From Poriferisodalis sp965208485 (lineage in GTDB: Bacteria; Actinomycetota; Acidimicrobiia; Acidimicrobiales; Poriferisodalaceae): a stretch of DNA of 64,000 nt. A program made the position numbers and the translations under genes. Where the stretch lies: positions 1,736,001 to 1,800,000 of the forward strand of contig NZ_OZ242344.1 in NCBI RefSeq assembly GCF_965208485.1, read 5' to 3'. Under the pieces are notes generated by a model. It was not told where the DNA came from. It was given only the letters and a program-made list of their open reading frames with translations, and searched no databases. How positions within the stretch are numbered: position 1 is the stretch's first letter; every line of letters begins with the position of its first letter. Shown here in pieces: positions 23,274 to 30,996 of the stretch.

Positions 23274-24425
23274 TCAGGCAACGGCACCGGTGTCGCGCAG
23301 CTTCGCGATGTCGTCAGGGGCATAGCCGGCGATTGCCAGCACCTCGTCCGTGTGCTGGCCCGGATGTGCAGGCGGCCCCTGCACCGCCGGTGCGGTGCGG
23401 CTGAAGCGTGGCGACGGGCTCGGCTGGATCACGCCCGCCACCTCGCAGAACACGTCGCGGTGAGCATTGTGCGGATGCTGGGGGGCCTCGGCCAGCGTCA
23501 GCACTGGTGCGAAGCACACGTCGGTGGCGTCCATGATCTCGCACCACTCGGCGCGTGTCTTCGACCTGAAGACCTCCGCGATGCGCTCCTTCTGGTGCGG
23601 CCAGCGACCGCGCGAATGCTGGTTGGCGAACTCTGGGTCCTCGTCGAGACCGGTGAGACGGAGCAGTTCTGCGTAGAACTGCAGCTCGATGGATCCGATC
23701 GAGACGTAGTTGCCATCGGCACACTCGTAGACGTCGTAGAAATGGCTGCCGGTGTCGAGCAGATTCGTGCCCCGCTCGTCGTTCCATACGCCGAGCGCCC
23801 GCATGGAATGGAACATCGCCATCAGCGTCGCGGCACCGTCGACCATCGCCGCGTCCACCACCTGACCCTCGCCGGAGCGCTGGGCCTCGAACAGGGCGCA
23901 CGCCACGCCGAACGCCAGCAACATGCCGCCGCCGCCGAAGTCGCCCACCAGGTTCAGCGGAGCGATCGGCGGCTCGCCGCGCCGGCCGATGGGGTCGAGC
24001 GCGCCCGCCAACGCTATGTAGTTGATGTCGTGGCCGGCGCCCATCGCGTACGGCCCCTCCTGGCCCCAGCCGGTCATCCGGCCGTAGACCAATCTCGGGT
24101 TGCGAGCCAGGCACTCGTCGGGACCAATGCCCAGCCGCTCCATGACACCGGGACGGAAGCCTTCGATAAGCGCATCCGACTCCTCGATCAGCCGCAGGAG
24201 CGCTTCGACGGCGTCGGGATTCTTGAGGTCGAGACCGACCGACGTGCGTCCACGGGCGAGCACGTCGATCGGCGGGGTGTCGGGATCTCGATCGCGCACT
24301 CTCGCTGCGCGGTCGATGCGGATGACCTCCGCCCCCATGTCCGAGAGCATCATCCCGCAGAAGGGTCCCGGGCCGATGCCCTGCAACTCGATGACTCGAA
24401 CGCCTGCCAGCGGCCCTGTGCTCAT
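23274..24425 (-). CDS. mcr: Alpha-methylacyl-CoA racemase (CaiB/BaiF family)
   Basis: This enzyme epimerises 2-methylacyl-CoA thioesters during branched-chain or sterol side-chain beta-oxidation. The 383-residue product begins MSTGPLAGVRVIELQGIGPG and has YGRMTGWGQEGPYA (about 117-130), GHDINYIALAGAL (the catalytic His block, about 134-146) and NLVGDFGGGGMLLAFG (about 161-176, with the catalytic Asp), all diagnostic of Mcr/AMACR rather than carnitine CoA-transferase. It is on the minus strand after a 233-bp gap containing dispersed repeat copy B. It fits with the hydratases and CoA-transferase elsewhere in the window. Confidence 0.9.
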   Translation of the reverse strand: MSTGPLAGVRVIELQGIGPGPFCGMMLSDMGAEVIRIDRAARVRDRDPDTPPIDVLARGRTSVGLDLKNPDAVEALLRLIEESDALIEGFRPGVMERLGIGPDECLARNPRLVYGRMTGWGQEGPYAMGAGHDINYIALAGALDPIGRRGEPPIAPLNLVGDFGGGGMLLAFGVACALFEAQRSGEGQVVDAAMVDGAATLMAMFHSMRALGVWNDERGTNLLDTGSHFYDVYECADGNYVSIGSIELQFYAELLRLTGLDEDPEFANQHSRGRWPHQKERIAEVFRSKTRAEWCEIMDATDVCFAPVLTLAEAPQHPHNAHRDVFCEVAGVIQPSPSPRFSRTAPAVQGPPAHPGQHTDEVLAIAGYAPDDIAKLRDTGAVA

Positions 24426-24512
24426 CGTCGCTCCCGTTCTCGATGGTGTCTCAGAGAGTTATCCGCCGGCAACGCTACTGCGCGCCGACGCGAGCCTTCC
24501 CGGCCCCGCCCC

Positions 24513-24580
24513 CGCGGAGGCTGAGCCGTCAGGCGAAGCCGTGGCCCGAGCGGCCCGTGATCCCGTATCGAATCGATATG
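24513..24580 (-). repeat. Dispersed ~65-bp repeat, copy B
   Basis: Read on the minus strand it contains ATCACGGGCCGCTCGGGCC, then ACGGCTTCGCCTGACGGCTC and AGCCTCC. It matches copies C and D closely over this core; the head (GGCTCTTGTTCC) is diverged. It is intergenic between the binding-protein gene and the racemase gene. Confidence 0.85.
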
Positions 24581-24658
24581 GGGAACAAGAGCCGGAGACA
24601 ACCGTCGACGCGACGAGGTGCCTCATCCGTTCGCGCGTTTGCTCGGCAGAGCCGGCCC

Positions 24659-25396
24659 TCAGCTCAGCGACCGCGCGACTGCGTCCGCCACACGTCGAAC
24701 GGCACCGGGCGTGCGTGTTCCCCACCAGAACAGATCCTGGCCATCGATGAGATGGACGGGGCCATAGGCGCCGAGCTCATCGAGGTGGTGGCGATGCCAC
24801 GGGTATGGCTCGGTCGGTGCGAGCACGAGGTCGATGGGTTCGCTCGCGAGATCGGCCTCGTCCAAGGTCGGGTACGCATCGGGCCGGTCGGCGAATGCCA
24901 CCTCCAGCCCGCAGTAGGCCAGCAGGGTCGCTCCATAGGTCCGGTCACTGATTGTCATCAATGGGCGGCGCCAGATCGGCACGAAAACGCGTACACGCGT
25001 GTCGTCACCGTCAGCACGGCGCAGCGGCGGGAGCTCCGAGCGCGCAGGCAGCGGCTCGGGTTGCCAGGCTGCGCCGACACGCTGAGCCAGTCGTGCCAGC
25101 TCACCGTTGACGTCATCGAGCGATGCGATGTGCAGCACCTCGACATCGATGCCGGCTGCCACCAGCGCTTCGAAGTCCTCGCGCCGGTTCTCTTCGCGGT
25201 CGACGACGACCAGGTCCGGCACCAGCTCCGCAATGGCAGCGATGTCGGGGTTCTTGGTGCCGCCGACATGGGGCAGATCGTCACGCTCGCAGAACCGGGT
25301 GCACGCCACCGGGTCGATGCCCCACGCCGCCAGCGTCTCGGTGGCACTGGGAACGAGGCTGATCACTCGCACCGGCCGCAGGCTAGGGAGCCGCAC
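24659..25396 (-). CDS. BtuF-like helical-backbone metal/cobalamin receptor
   Basis: This 245-residue protein has the class III substrate-binding fold used for cobalamin and siderophores: RVISLVPSATETLAAWG (about 9-25), VGGTKNPDIAAIAELVPDLV (about 44-63) and LVLAPTEPYPWHRHHLDEL near 200. There is no signal peptide or lipobox and no transporter genes are adjacent, so it may be a cytoplasmic or orphan member. The GTPW-type C-terminal half is intact (GATLLAYCGLEVAFADRPDAYP). Ligand unknown. Confidence 0.75.
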   Translation of the reverse strand: MRLPSLRPVRVISLVPSATETLAAWGIDPVACTRFCERDDLPHVGGTKNPDIAAIAELVPDLVVVDREENRREDFEALVAAGIDVEVLHIASLDDVNGELARLAQRVGAAWQPEPLPARSELPPLRRADGDDTRVRVFVPIWRRPLMTISDRTYGATLLAYCGLEVAFADRPDAYPTLDEADLASEPIDLVLAPTEPYPWHRHHLDELGAYGPVHLIDGQDLFWWGTRTPGAVRRVADAVARSLS

Positions 25397-25430
25397 GGTG
25401 ACTCAGCCTTCTCGTTGTCGCATCTTTCGT

Positions 25431-25517
25431 TTCCCGCTCTTGTTCGCTGCGTCCCGCTCTTGTTCGCTGCGCTCACGGGCCGCTCGGGCCACGGCTTCGC
25501 CTATCGGCTGAGCCTCC
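25431..25517 (+). repeat. Dispersed ~65-bp repeat, copy C, with 20-bp tandem duplication
   Basis: This plus-strand copy contains GCTCACGGGCCGCTCGGGCC, ACGGCTTCGCC and CGGCTGAGCCTCC. Its 20-bp head (starting TCCCGCTCTTGTTCG) is perfectly duplicated in tandem at 25432-25451 and 25452-25471. It lies upstream of the UvrD gene. Confidence 0.88.
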
Positions 25518-25540
25518 AACGACGGTCTAGGTTCGCCTTC

Positions 25541-27436
25541 GTGAACGAGTCGGCAGGCGCCGGAGGGCCGGATGAGTCGCTGCCGACTGACGACGGGCTC
25601 GACGCCGCGCAGCGTGCTGCGGTTCGCTCGCCTGCCGCAGCGCTGCTGGTGGTGGCCGGTCCGGGAAGCGGCAAGACCCGCGTGCTCACCCGGCGAATCG
25701 CCTGGCGGGCTGCGACCGACTCAATGCAGGCACGACGCGCCGTGGCGGTCACCTTCACTCGCCGGGCCGCCAGCGAGCTCCGGTCGCGCCTGAGACAGCT
25801 CGAGATCGACGACATGGGGCCGGTAGGCACGTTTCACTCCCTCGCGCTCGCGCAGATCCGCCAGTACGACATCGATCACGGTCGCGCCGAGCGGAAGATC
25901 CTGCCGAACCGCGCAGCGCTCAGCGGTGAGCTGGCGGAGCATCTCCAGCGCTCGTACGGGTCCCGCCAGCCGATCACCGTCGCCGCCGCCCTGCGTGAGA
26001 TCGACTGGGCCAAGGCCGGCGATCTCTCGGTCGCCGAGTACCGCGACGGACCCGCCACGCGCCGGCTGGGGCTGGCCGGAGGCGAAGCAGCAGCGGACGT
26101 GTACCGCCACTTCGAGCGAACCAAATCGCGCCGCCGGATACTGGACTTCGACGATCTGCTGGCCGAGTGCACACGGCTCATGCGGACTGACGAGCACTTC
26201 GCCGGTGCGCAGCGCTGGCTCGGTCGGCACTTCTTCGTCGACGAATTCCAGGATCTCAACCGCCTGCAATGGAACCTGCTGTGGGCATGGCTCGGCGGTG
26301 CGGAATCTGTGCGCAATCACGACGCCGACATCTGTGCCGTGGGCGACGCCGACCAAGCGATCTACGGCTGGAATGGCGCTGACAGCAGCTATCTGACCGG
26401 GTTCGACCGTCACTTCGCTGATGCGCAGATCGTCCGGCTCGACCTCAACTACCGCAGCCAGCCATCGTTGGTCGCCGCGGCCACGGCAGTCATGTCCGAC
26501 GTCGCCGACTCAGCCCCTGCCAGCACCAGCGGTCATGCACAGGCCCCAGCGCGTCCGCACGAGATTCCGCTGGCGCCGACCGCGGCAGCGTTCGACGACG
26601 CTGGAGCCGAAGCCGTGGGCATCGCACGCTGGCTCGCCGACCGTCACGTGGGCCGGACCCGCTGGGACTCATTCGGTGTGCTTGCACGGACGAATGCACA
26701 GCTTTCCGACATCGGCACAGCCCTTGACGCGCATGGCATCCCCTACCGGCTCGGCGGGCAGCGCAGCCCGTTCTTGGAGCTGCCCGCCGTTCGCGAGATG
26801 CTGGAACATCTCCGCGACAGCGGCGCAAGCTTTCCTTCCACCGTCGACGACCTGCGCGCCGAAGCGCTCGATGGTCCCCCAGACACTGTGTCGGACCCGA
26901 TGCTGATGCGAGTGCTGGACCTGGCGGACGCGTACCTGGCTGAGTGGGATCGCTCCTCGGGCGCGCGGTCACGGCGAATCGGACCGAGCGGCGAGGGCTT
27001 CGCCACCTGGGTGGGGCTGTTCGCGGGGAACAACCGCGAGCTCTCTGCTGACCTGTTCGACAGCGACCGTTCCGGCACCCCATTCGACCCACGCGACGGT
27101 GCCGTGACCCTCGCAACCTTCCATGCCGCCAAGGGCCTGCAGTGGCGCCACGTGGTGGTCGCCGGCACCGAGGACGGCTTGGTGCCGTTGCGCCCCGACG
27201 ATGCCGAGGAGCGCCGGCTGTTCTACGTCGCAGTCTCTCGGGCCAGCCACACGCTCCACTTCACGTGGGCGCGTCACCGGTCCGACCGCCATCGCACGGG
27301 CGGGTCTCGGAACCCATCGCCGTGGCTGTCGGTGATCGAGCACGCGACGGCCGAGGCGGCGCCGCTGTCGCCCGACGACGCCGCCTCCCGGGTGGCCGCC
27401 GCCCGTGCCGCCCTCGACGCAACGCGGCCGTCGTGA
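25541..27436 (+). CDS. UvrD/Rep-family DNA helicase
   Basis: This is a superfamily 1A 3'-5' helicase of 631 residues. It has Walker A AGPGSGKTRVLTRRIAWRA (about 41-59), motif Ia VTFTRRAASELRSRL, Walker B FFVDEFQDLNRLQW (about 232-245), motif III VGDADQAIYGWNGAD, motif IV LNYRSQPSLV, motif V TFHAAKGLQWRHVVVAG and motif VI VAVSRASHTL. The GTG at 25541 is preferred because conserved sequence begins shortly after and the upstream open frame runs through dispersed repeat copy C. No HRDC domain is seen, so it is not a UvrD2-type protein. Role in repair or fork restart is inferred. Confidence 0.9.
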   Translation: MNESAGAGGPDESLPTDDGLDAAQRAAVRSPAAALLVVAGPGSGKTRVLTRRIAWRAATDSMQARRAVAVTFTRRAASELRSRLRQLEIDDMGPVGTFHSLALAQIRQYDIDHGRAERKILPNRAALSGELAEHLQRSYGSRQPITVAAALREIDWAKAGDLSVAEYRDGPATRRLGLAGGEAAADVYRHFERTKSRRRILDFDDLLAECTRLMRTDEHFAGAQRWLGRHFFVDEFQDLNRLQWNLLWAWLGGAESVRNHDADICAVGDADQAIYGWNGADSSYLTGFDRHFADAQIVRLDLNYRSQPSLVAAATAVMSDVADSAPASTSGHAQAPARPHEIPLAPTAAAFDDAGAEAVGIARWLADRHVGRTRWDSFGVLARTNAQLSDIGTALDAHGIPYRLGGQRSPFLELPAVREMLEHLRDSGASFPSTVDDLRAEALDGPPDTVSDPMLMRVLDLADAYLAEWDRSSGARSRRIGPSGEGFATWVGLFAGNNRELSADLFDSDRSGTPFDPRDGAVTLATFHAAKGLQWRHVVVAGTEDGLVPLRPDDAEERRLFYVAVSRASHTLHFTWARHRSDRHRTGGSRNPSPWLSVIEHATAEAAPLSPDDAASRVAAARAALDATRPS

Positions 27437-27482
27437 GGAGCCGGGGCCCGAGATCGCTTGTCTTGTCGCCCGGTCGATCGGC

Positions 27483-28256
27483 TCAAAGGGCCAGATCGGC
27501 GAAGACCGGGGTGTGATCCGAGGGCTTGTTGCCCTTGCGGGCGTTGCGATCGATGAGACAGAACTGGGTGGCCGCCACGACGGACTCGGTGCCCAGCAGC
27601 AGGTCGATCCGCAGGCCGTGCCGTTTGTAGAACGCGCCGTCGCGGTAGTCCCACCAGCTGTACATGCCATCGTCGTCGTAGTGCTCGCGGAAGATGTCCC
27701 GCAGACCCCACTCGCACACGTCGGCAAGCGCATCGCGTTCGCGCTGGGTGACGTGGGTGCGGGGCTCGGTGTTCTGGGGATCCCAGACATCGCGGTCGTC
27801 GGGGCACACGTTGAAGTCGCCGCCGACCAGTACTGGCTCGGCCGGGTCGCAGGTGGCTTCGAGGTGCGCCCGCAGGCGACCCAGCCAGTCGAGCTTGTAG
27901 TGGTAGTGCTCATGGTCGACTTCGCGGCCGTTCGGCACATATGCGGAGCTCACCGCCACACCGCCGCAGCGGGCCGAGACGATGCGGGCATCGGGATCGG
28001 GCTCGCGGCCGTCGGCGAAGCCCGCAACCACATCGGACAGGCCCACCTTCGACAGGATCGCCACCCCGTTCCAGCGACCCTGCCCGTGGTGGGCTGACTC
28101 GTAGCCCTGCGCATCGAAGTGCAGGTGCGGGAACTGCCCGTCGGCCATCTTGGTCTCCTGCAGCAGCAGCACGTCGGGCTCGGCGTAGTCCAGCCATTCG
28201 TCGACCCGTTCGAGCCGGGCGTTGAGGCTGTTGACGTTCCAGGTGGCGATGCGCAC
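27483..28256 (-). CDS. xthA: Exodeoxyribonuclease III
   Basis: ExoIII is an AP endonuclease and 3'-5' exonuclease of base excision repair. The 257-residue product begins (GTG) VRIATWNVNSLNARLERV, has LLLQETKMADGQFP (about 30-43, metal-binding Glu), GGDFNVCPDDRDVW (about 146-159, catalytic Asp/Asn) and RIDLLLGT plus SDHTPVFADL at the C-terminus (catalytic His). The GTG is chosen because it directly precedes the conserved first strand. It is convergent with UvrD and downstream of ettA. Confidence 0.94.
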   Translation of the reverse strand: MRIATWNVNSLNARLERVDEWLDYAEPDVLLLQETKMADGQFPHLHFDAQGYESAHHGQGRWNGVAILSKVGLSDVVAGFADGREPDPDARIVSARCGGVAVSSAYVPNGREVDHEHYHYKLDWLGRLRAHLEATCDPAEPVLVGGDFNVCPDDRDVWDPQNTEPRTHVTQRERDALADVCEWGLRDIFREHYDDDGMYSWWDYRDGAFYKRHGLRIDLLLGTESVVAATQFCLIDRNARKGNKPSDHTPVFADLAL

Positions 28257-28326
28257 GCTGCCGACGCTAACGCCCCTCCACGAGAGGCAGCGCGGAGAAG
28301 CCTGCCTGCCCGTTGTCGTACCAGTT

Positions 28327-28396
28327 GCTTCCCGTTCTTGTTCGTTCCGCTCACGGGCCGCTCGGGCCACAGCTTCGCCTGGCGGCTCAGCCTCCT
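28327..28396 (+). repeat. Dispersed ~65-bp repeat, copy D
   Basis: This plus-strand copy begins TTCCCGTTCTTGTTCGTTCC and continues GCTCACGGGCCGCTCGGGCC, ACAGCTTCGCC and CGGCTCAGCCTCC. It sits between the ettA remnant and xthA and differs from copy C at only a handful of positions. Confidence 0.88.
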
Positions 28397-28976
28397 AGCG
28401 GGCGAGCGGCTTGTAGGCGATGCGGGTGGGGCCCGCATCGGCGGCCAGCTCGCTCTTGCGGAACGTCTCGTACTCCGAGAAGCTGCCCTCGAACCAGCGG
28501 ACCTCGCTGTTGCCTTCGAATGCCAGCACGTGGGTCGCAATACGGTCCAGGAACCACCGGTCGTGGCTGATGACCACTGCGCAGCCCCCGAACGACTCCA
28601 GCGCCGCCTCCAACGCCCGCAGCGTGTCCACGTCGAGGCCATTGGTCGGCTCGTCCAGCAGGAGCACATTGCAGCCCGATGTGAGCGTTCTCGCGAGGTG
28701 GACCCGGTTGCGCTCCCCGCCGGCGAGGTCGCCGACCCGCTTCTGCTGATCAGAGCCAGTGAAGTTGAACGACGCCACGAAGGCCCGGCCGTTGACCTCA
28801 CGCGCGCCGTCGAGTCCGGTGATGCGCAGCAGGGTGGACTTGCCGGACCCGTTGTGACCGATCACGCCGATCTTCGCGCCCTGCAGGAACGCCAGGGTGA
28901 CATCGCGCAGCACCTCGCGGTCGGGCGGGTAGAAGCGCCCCATCCGGCGCAGCGTGCAGATGAACTCCGTCGCCAT
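28395..28976 (-). CDS. ettA: EttA-type ABC-F protein with large internal deletion
   Basis: EttA is a two-ABC ribosome-binding ATPase of about 555 residues. This 193-residue frame begins like ABC1 (MATEFICTLRRMGRFYPPD, then VTLAFLQGAKIGVIGHNGSG with its Walker A). After RITGLD near residue 55 it jumps to the ABC2 C-terminal half (REVNGRAFVASFNFTGSDQQ, signature LAGGERNRVHLA, Walker B NVLLLDEPTN, HDRWFLD switch and a normal C-terminus). About 365 residues, including the inter-domain linker, are missing, yet the frame is intact. The short GLD word occurs at both expected junction sites in normal EttA, suggesting recombination at a microhomology. It could be a pseudogene, a chimeric single ABC, or an assembly collapse. 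Confidence 0.88.
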   Translation of the reverse strand: MATEFICTLRRMGRFYPPDREVLRDVTLAFLQGAKIGVIGHNGSGKSTLLRITGLDGAREVNGRAFVASFNFTGSDQQKRVGDLAGGERNRVHLARTLTSGCNVLLLDEPTNGLDVDTLRALEAALESFGGCAVVISHDRWFLDRIATHVLAFEGNSEVRWFEGSFSEYETFRKSELAADAGPTRIAYKPLAR

Positions 28977-29002
28977 CACTGGGTCGCCATCACTGGGTCG
29001 CC
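28971..29002. repeat. 14-bp tandem duplication at the ettA start codon
   Basis: CGCCATCACTGGGT occurs twice in perfect tandem (28971-28984 and 28985-28998), followed by another CGCC. The first copy contains the ettA ATG (28974-28976) and the second contains a duplicated ATG upstream. Confidence 0.9.
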
Positions 29003-29011
29003 GGCAGCTTG

Positions 29012-29674
29012 TCAACTCAGTGCGAATCCGACGAGCGCCTCGAGTTCCCGGAGGGCCTCGTCGGGATCGGTCACCTTGATGGCCTTCATGCCCATCGCCG
29101 CCGCCGGCTTGCAGTTGATGCCCAGATCGTCCAAGTACGCCGTGCGGGCCGGATCGATGCCGAGCTCGTTGCAGGCCAACTCGTAGATGCGGGGATCGGG
29201 CTTGCGCAGACCCACCACCGACGACTCGATCACGACACCGAAGAACTCCATCACCTCGGCGACCGCAACCGCCGTGTCGGGGTCCCGGGCCATGCCGGCG
29301 CCATGACCGGCCTTCACGTTGTTCGTTATGCAGCCGACCGGCAGCCGTGCTGCCAGAATGCGCAGCGCTCGGACCATCTGCGGCCGCAGTCCCCCGCTGA
29401 GACATGCGAGCACCTCGGCCCCTGAGATCGAATGGCCGCGGGCACCGGCCTCGGCCTCGAACAGATCGGCGAACTCGGCAACCGTCACCTCGCTGCGCTC
29501 CAGTCGCGCCCAAGCATTGGCGTCGGGGTTGGTGGCATTGATCTGCCGGATCGTGTCGCGGGGCACGCCGATGCGGTCTTCGTAACGGTTGAAGGCTTCG
29601 AACGGGCTCTCGGTGATGACGCCCCCGAAGTCGAACAGCACTGCATCCACGGTGTTGGACTGGCTCGGGGACAC
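29012..29674 (-). CDS. HAD-superfamily phosphatase (subfamily IA)
   Basis: This is a 220-residue haloacid-dehalogenase-type hydrolase. Motif I is VLFDFGGVI (about 11-19); the second Asp of DxD is replaced by Gly, as in the epoxide-hydrolase N-terminal phosphatase and ACAD10-like subgroup. Motif II is CITNNVK, motif III lies in VGLRKPDPRIYELA and motif IV is AYLDDLGINCKPA. The GTG at 29674 is chosen as the closest start to motif I. Substrate unknown. It lies upstream of ettA on the same strand, 35 bp away. Confidence 0.85.
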   Translation of the reverse strand: MSPSQSNTVDAVLFDFGGVITESPFEAFNRYEDRIGVPRDTIRQINATNPDANAWARLERSEVTVAEFADLFEAEAGARGHSISGAEVLACLSGGLRPQMVRALRILAARLPVGCITNNVKAGHGAGMARDPDTAVAVAEVMEFFGVVIESSVVGLRKPDPRIYELACNELGIDPARTAYLDDLGINCKPAAAMGMKAIKVTDPDEALRELEALVGFALS

Positions 29675-29758
29675 GGCCCGGCACGCTACCTGGGCCTGTC
29701 CGACGCCGGGCATGTTCAATGCCGGGACTCCGAATACCGCGTCATCGGCATGAGTTTC

Positions 29759-29774
29759 TGCGAAGAGCTTCGCA
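29759..29774. promoter_or_regulatory. Palindromic site TGCGAAG-AG-CTTCGCA
   Basis: A 7-bp inverted repeat with a 2-bp spacer lies in the divergent region between the HAD gene and the small zinc-protein gene. It is a possible operator. Confidence 0.4.
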
Positions 29775-29783
29775 AGGTGTACA

Positions 29784-29810
29784 GATTTTCGCGCGTCAAG
29801 CGCGAAAATC
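29784..29810. promoter_or_regulatory. Perfect 10-bp inverted repeat upstream of the small zinc protein
   Basis: GATTTTCGCG and CGCGAAAATC flank a 7-base spacer (CGTCAAG). This local AT-rich island lies 37 bp before the zinc-protein start and just after another palindrome at 29759-29774. It looks like an operator or a hairpin in the 5' leader. Confidence 0.6.
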
Positions 29811-29846
29811 CGTCAGAATCGCGCGAGCGTTCGCTAAGGTCCCGCC

Positions 29847-30119
29847 ATGGCCACGGACTCACCGACGTCGGCATCGCCAGCTTCGCCGGAAGCTCCTGCG
29901 AAGAAGCAGTGGACGAGCAGGGCTGTCTGCCGAACTGTCAACGCAGGCAATTCCGCATATTGCGCCGTCTGCGACGAACTCATCAAGTTCCGGGCACGCA
30001 TCCGGGCAGAGCAAATCATCTGCAACGTGTACATCAAGAACAAATGGGACCGTGTCGAGCACTACCACCCGGAGTGCTACGAGCAGGCGGGCAGCCCCTA
30101 CGGCGAGCCCAAGGGCTGA
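29847..30119 (+). CDS. Small Cys/His-rich zinc-binding protein
   Basis: This encodes a 90-residue protein. After a disordered Ser/Pro/Ala leader (about 1-22) come CRTVNAGNSAYCAVCDELIK (about 28-47) and HYHPECYEQAG (about 72-82), giving a C-x2-C plus H-x-x-x-C pattern that suggests a PARP-type or similar zinc finger. The middle is basic and aromatic (RAEQIICNVYIKNKWDRVEH). No family can be named firmly. It stands alone, with two palindromes in its upstream region. Confidence 0.7.
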   Translation: MATDSPTSASPASPEAPAKKQWTSRAVCRTVNAGNSAYCAVCDELIKFRARIRAEQIICNVYIKNKWDRVEHYHPECYEQAGSPYGEPKG

Positions 30120-30158
30120 TCGGACCCGGGAGGGTCCCAGCGAGCGGCCCTTGCGGGG

Positions 30159-30938
30159 CTACAGCACCTGGCTCAAGAACAGCTTGGTTCGCTCTTCGGT
30201 CGGATCAGTGAAGAAGTGGTGGGGCGTGCCCACCTCGACGATCTCGCCGCCTTCCATGAAGATGACGCGGTCGGCCACTTCACGCGCAAAACCCATCTCG
30301 TGCGTCACGACCATCATCGTCATTCCCGAACGCGCCAGCTCCTCCATCACGTCGAGGACTTCCTTGATCATCTCAGGGTCGAGCGCTGAGGTGGGTTCGT
30401 CGAAAAGCATCACCCGCGGTTCCATCGCGAGCGCCCGTGCGATGGCGACGCGCTGCTGCTGACCGCCCGAGAGCTGCCCGGGGAACTTCTCCGCCTGCTC
30501 GGGGATGCCTACACGCTCGAGCAGCGCCTCGGCCAGTTCCTCGGCCTCGGGACGCGACTTGCGGCGCACCCAGATCGGCGCGAGCGTGATGTTGTCGACG
30601 ACGGTCAGGTGCGGGAACAGGTTGAACTGCTGGAACACCATGCCGACTTCGGAACGGATCTTCTCGATGTTGCGCAGGTCGTTGGTGAGCTCGATGCCGT
30701 CGACGATGATCTGACCGTTCTGGTGGGCCTCCAGCCGGTTGATGCACCGGATCCAGGTGCTCTTGCCCGATCCCGACGGTCCGAGCACGACCACGATCTC
30801 CTGCTCCTTGATCGTCGCGGTGATGCCGCTGAGTGCCTGGAAATCGCCGAACCACTTGTCGACGTCGCGGCAGACGATCATGTCGTCTCGCGCTGCAAGC
30901 TCGTCGGACACTGCGATCGTGGCGTCGCTGATGCTCAC
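30159..30938 (-). CDS. aapP: Amino-acid ABC transporter ATPase (AapP/GlnQ type)
   Basis: This is the cytoplasmic ATPase of a polar amino-acid importer. The 259-residue product has Walker A GPSGSGKSTWIR (about 52-63), Q-loop GMVFQQFNLFPHLTV, signature LSGGQQQRVAIARAL (about 152-166), Walker B VMLFDEPTSALDPE and H-loop VVTHEMGFA. It is the last gene of the aapJQMP run. The match to glutamine/general L-amino-acid transporters is strong, but substrate range cannot be read from the ATPase. Confidence 0.93.
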   Translation of the reverse strand: MSISDATIAVSDELAARDDMIVCRDVDKWFGDFQALSGITATIKEQEIVVVLGPSGSGKSTWIRCINRLEAHQNGQIIVDGIELTNDLRNIEKIRSEVGMVFQQFNLFPHLTVVDNITLAPIWVRRKSRPEAEELAEALLERVGIPEQAEKFPGQLSGGQQQRVAIARALAMEPRVMLFDEPTSALDPEMIKEVLDVMEELARSGMTMMVVTHEMGFAREVADRVIFMEGGEIVEVGTPHHFFTDPTEERTKLFLSQVL

Positions 30939-30996
30939 GATGTTCTCCCCCTGGGGTTGAAGTCAAGTCTGCACGCCGAAGCGGCGGGCGACCGCT

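Noticed and set aside
24443..25540. An upstream extension of the UvrD frame to 24443
   Set aside because: It runs through the binding-protein gene on the opposite strand and two dispersed repeat copies; helicase homology begins after 25541.
28971..29002. A second ettA start in the duplicated 14-bp unit
   Set aside because: The upstream ATG in the duplicate is followed by GCG ACC CAG TGA, so it stops at once and is not a start for ettA.
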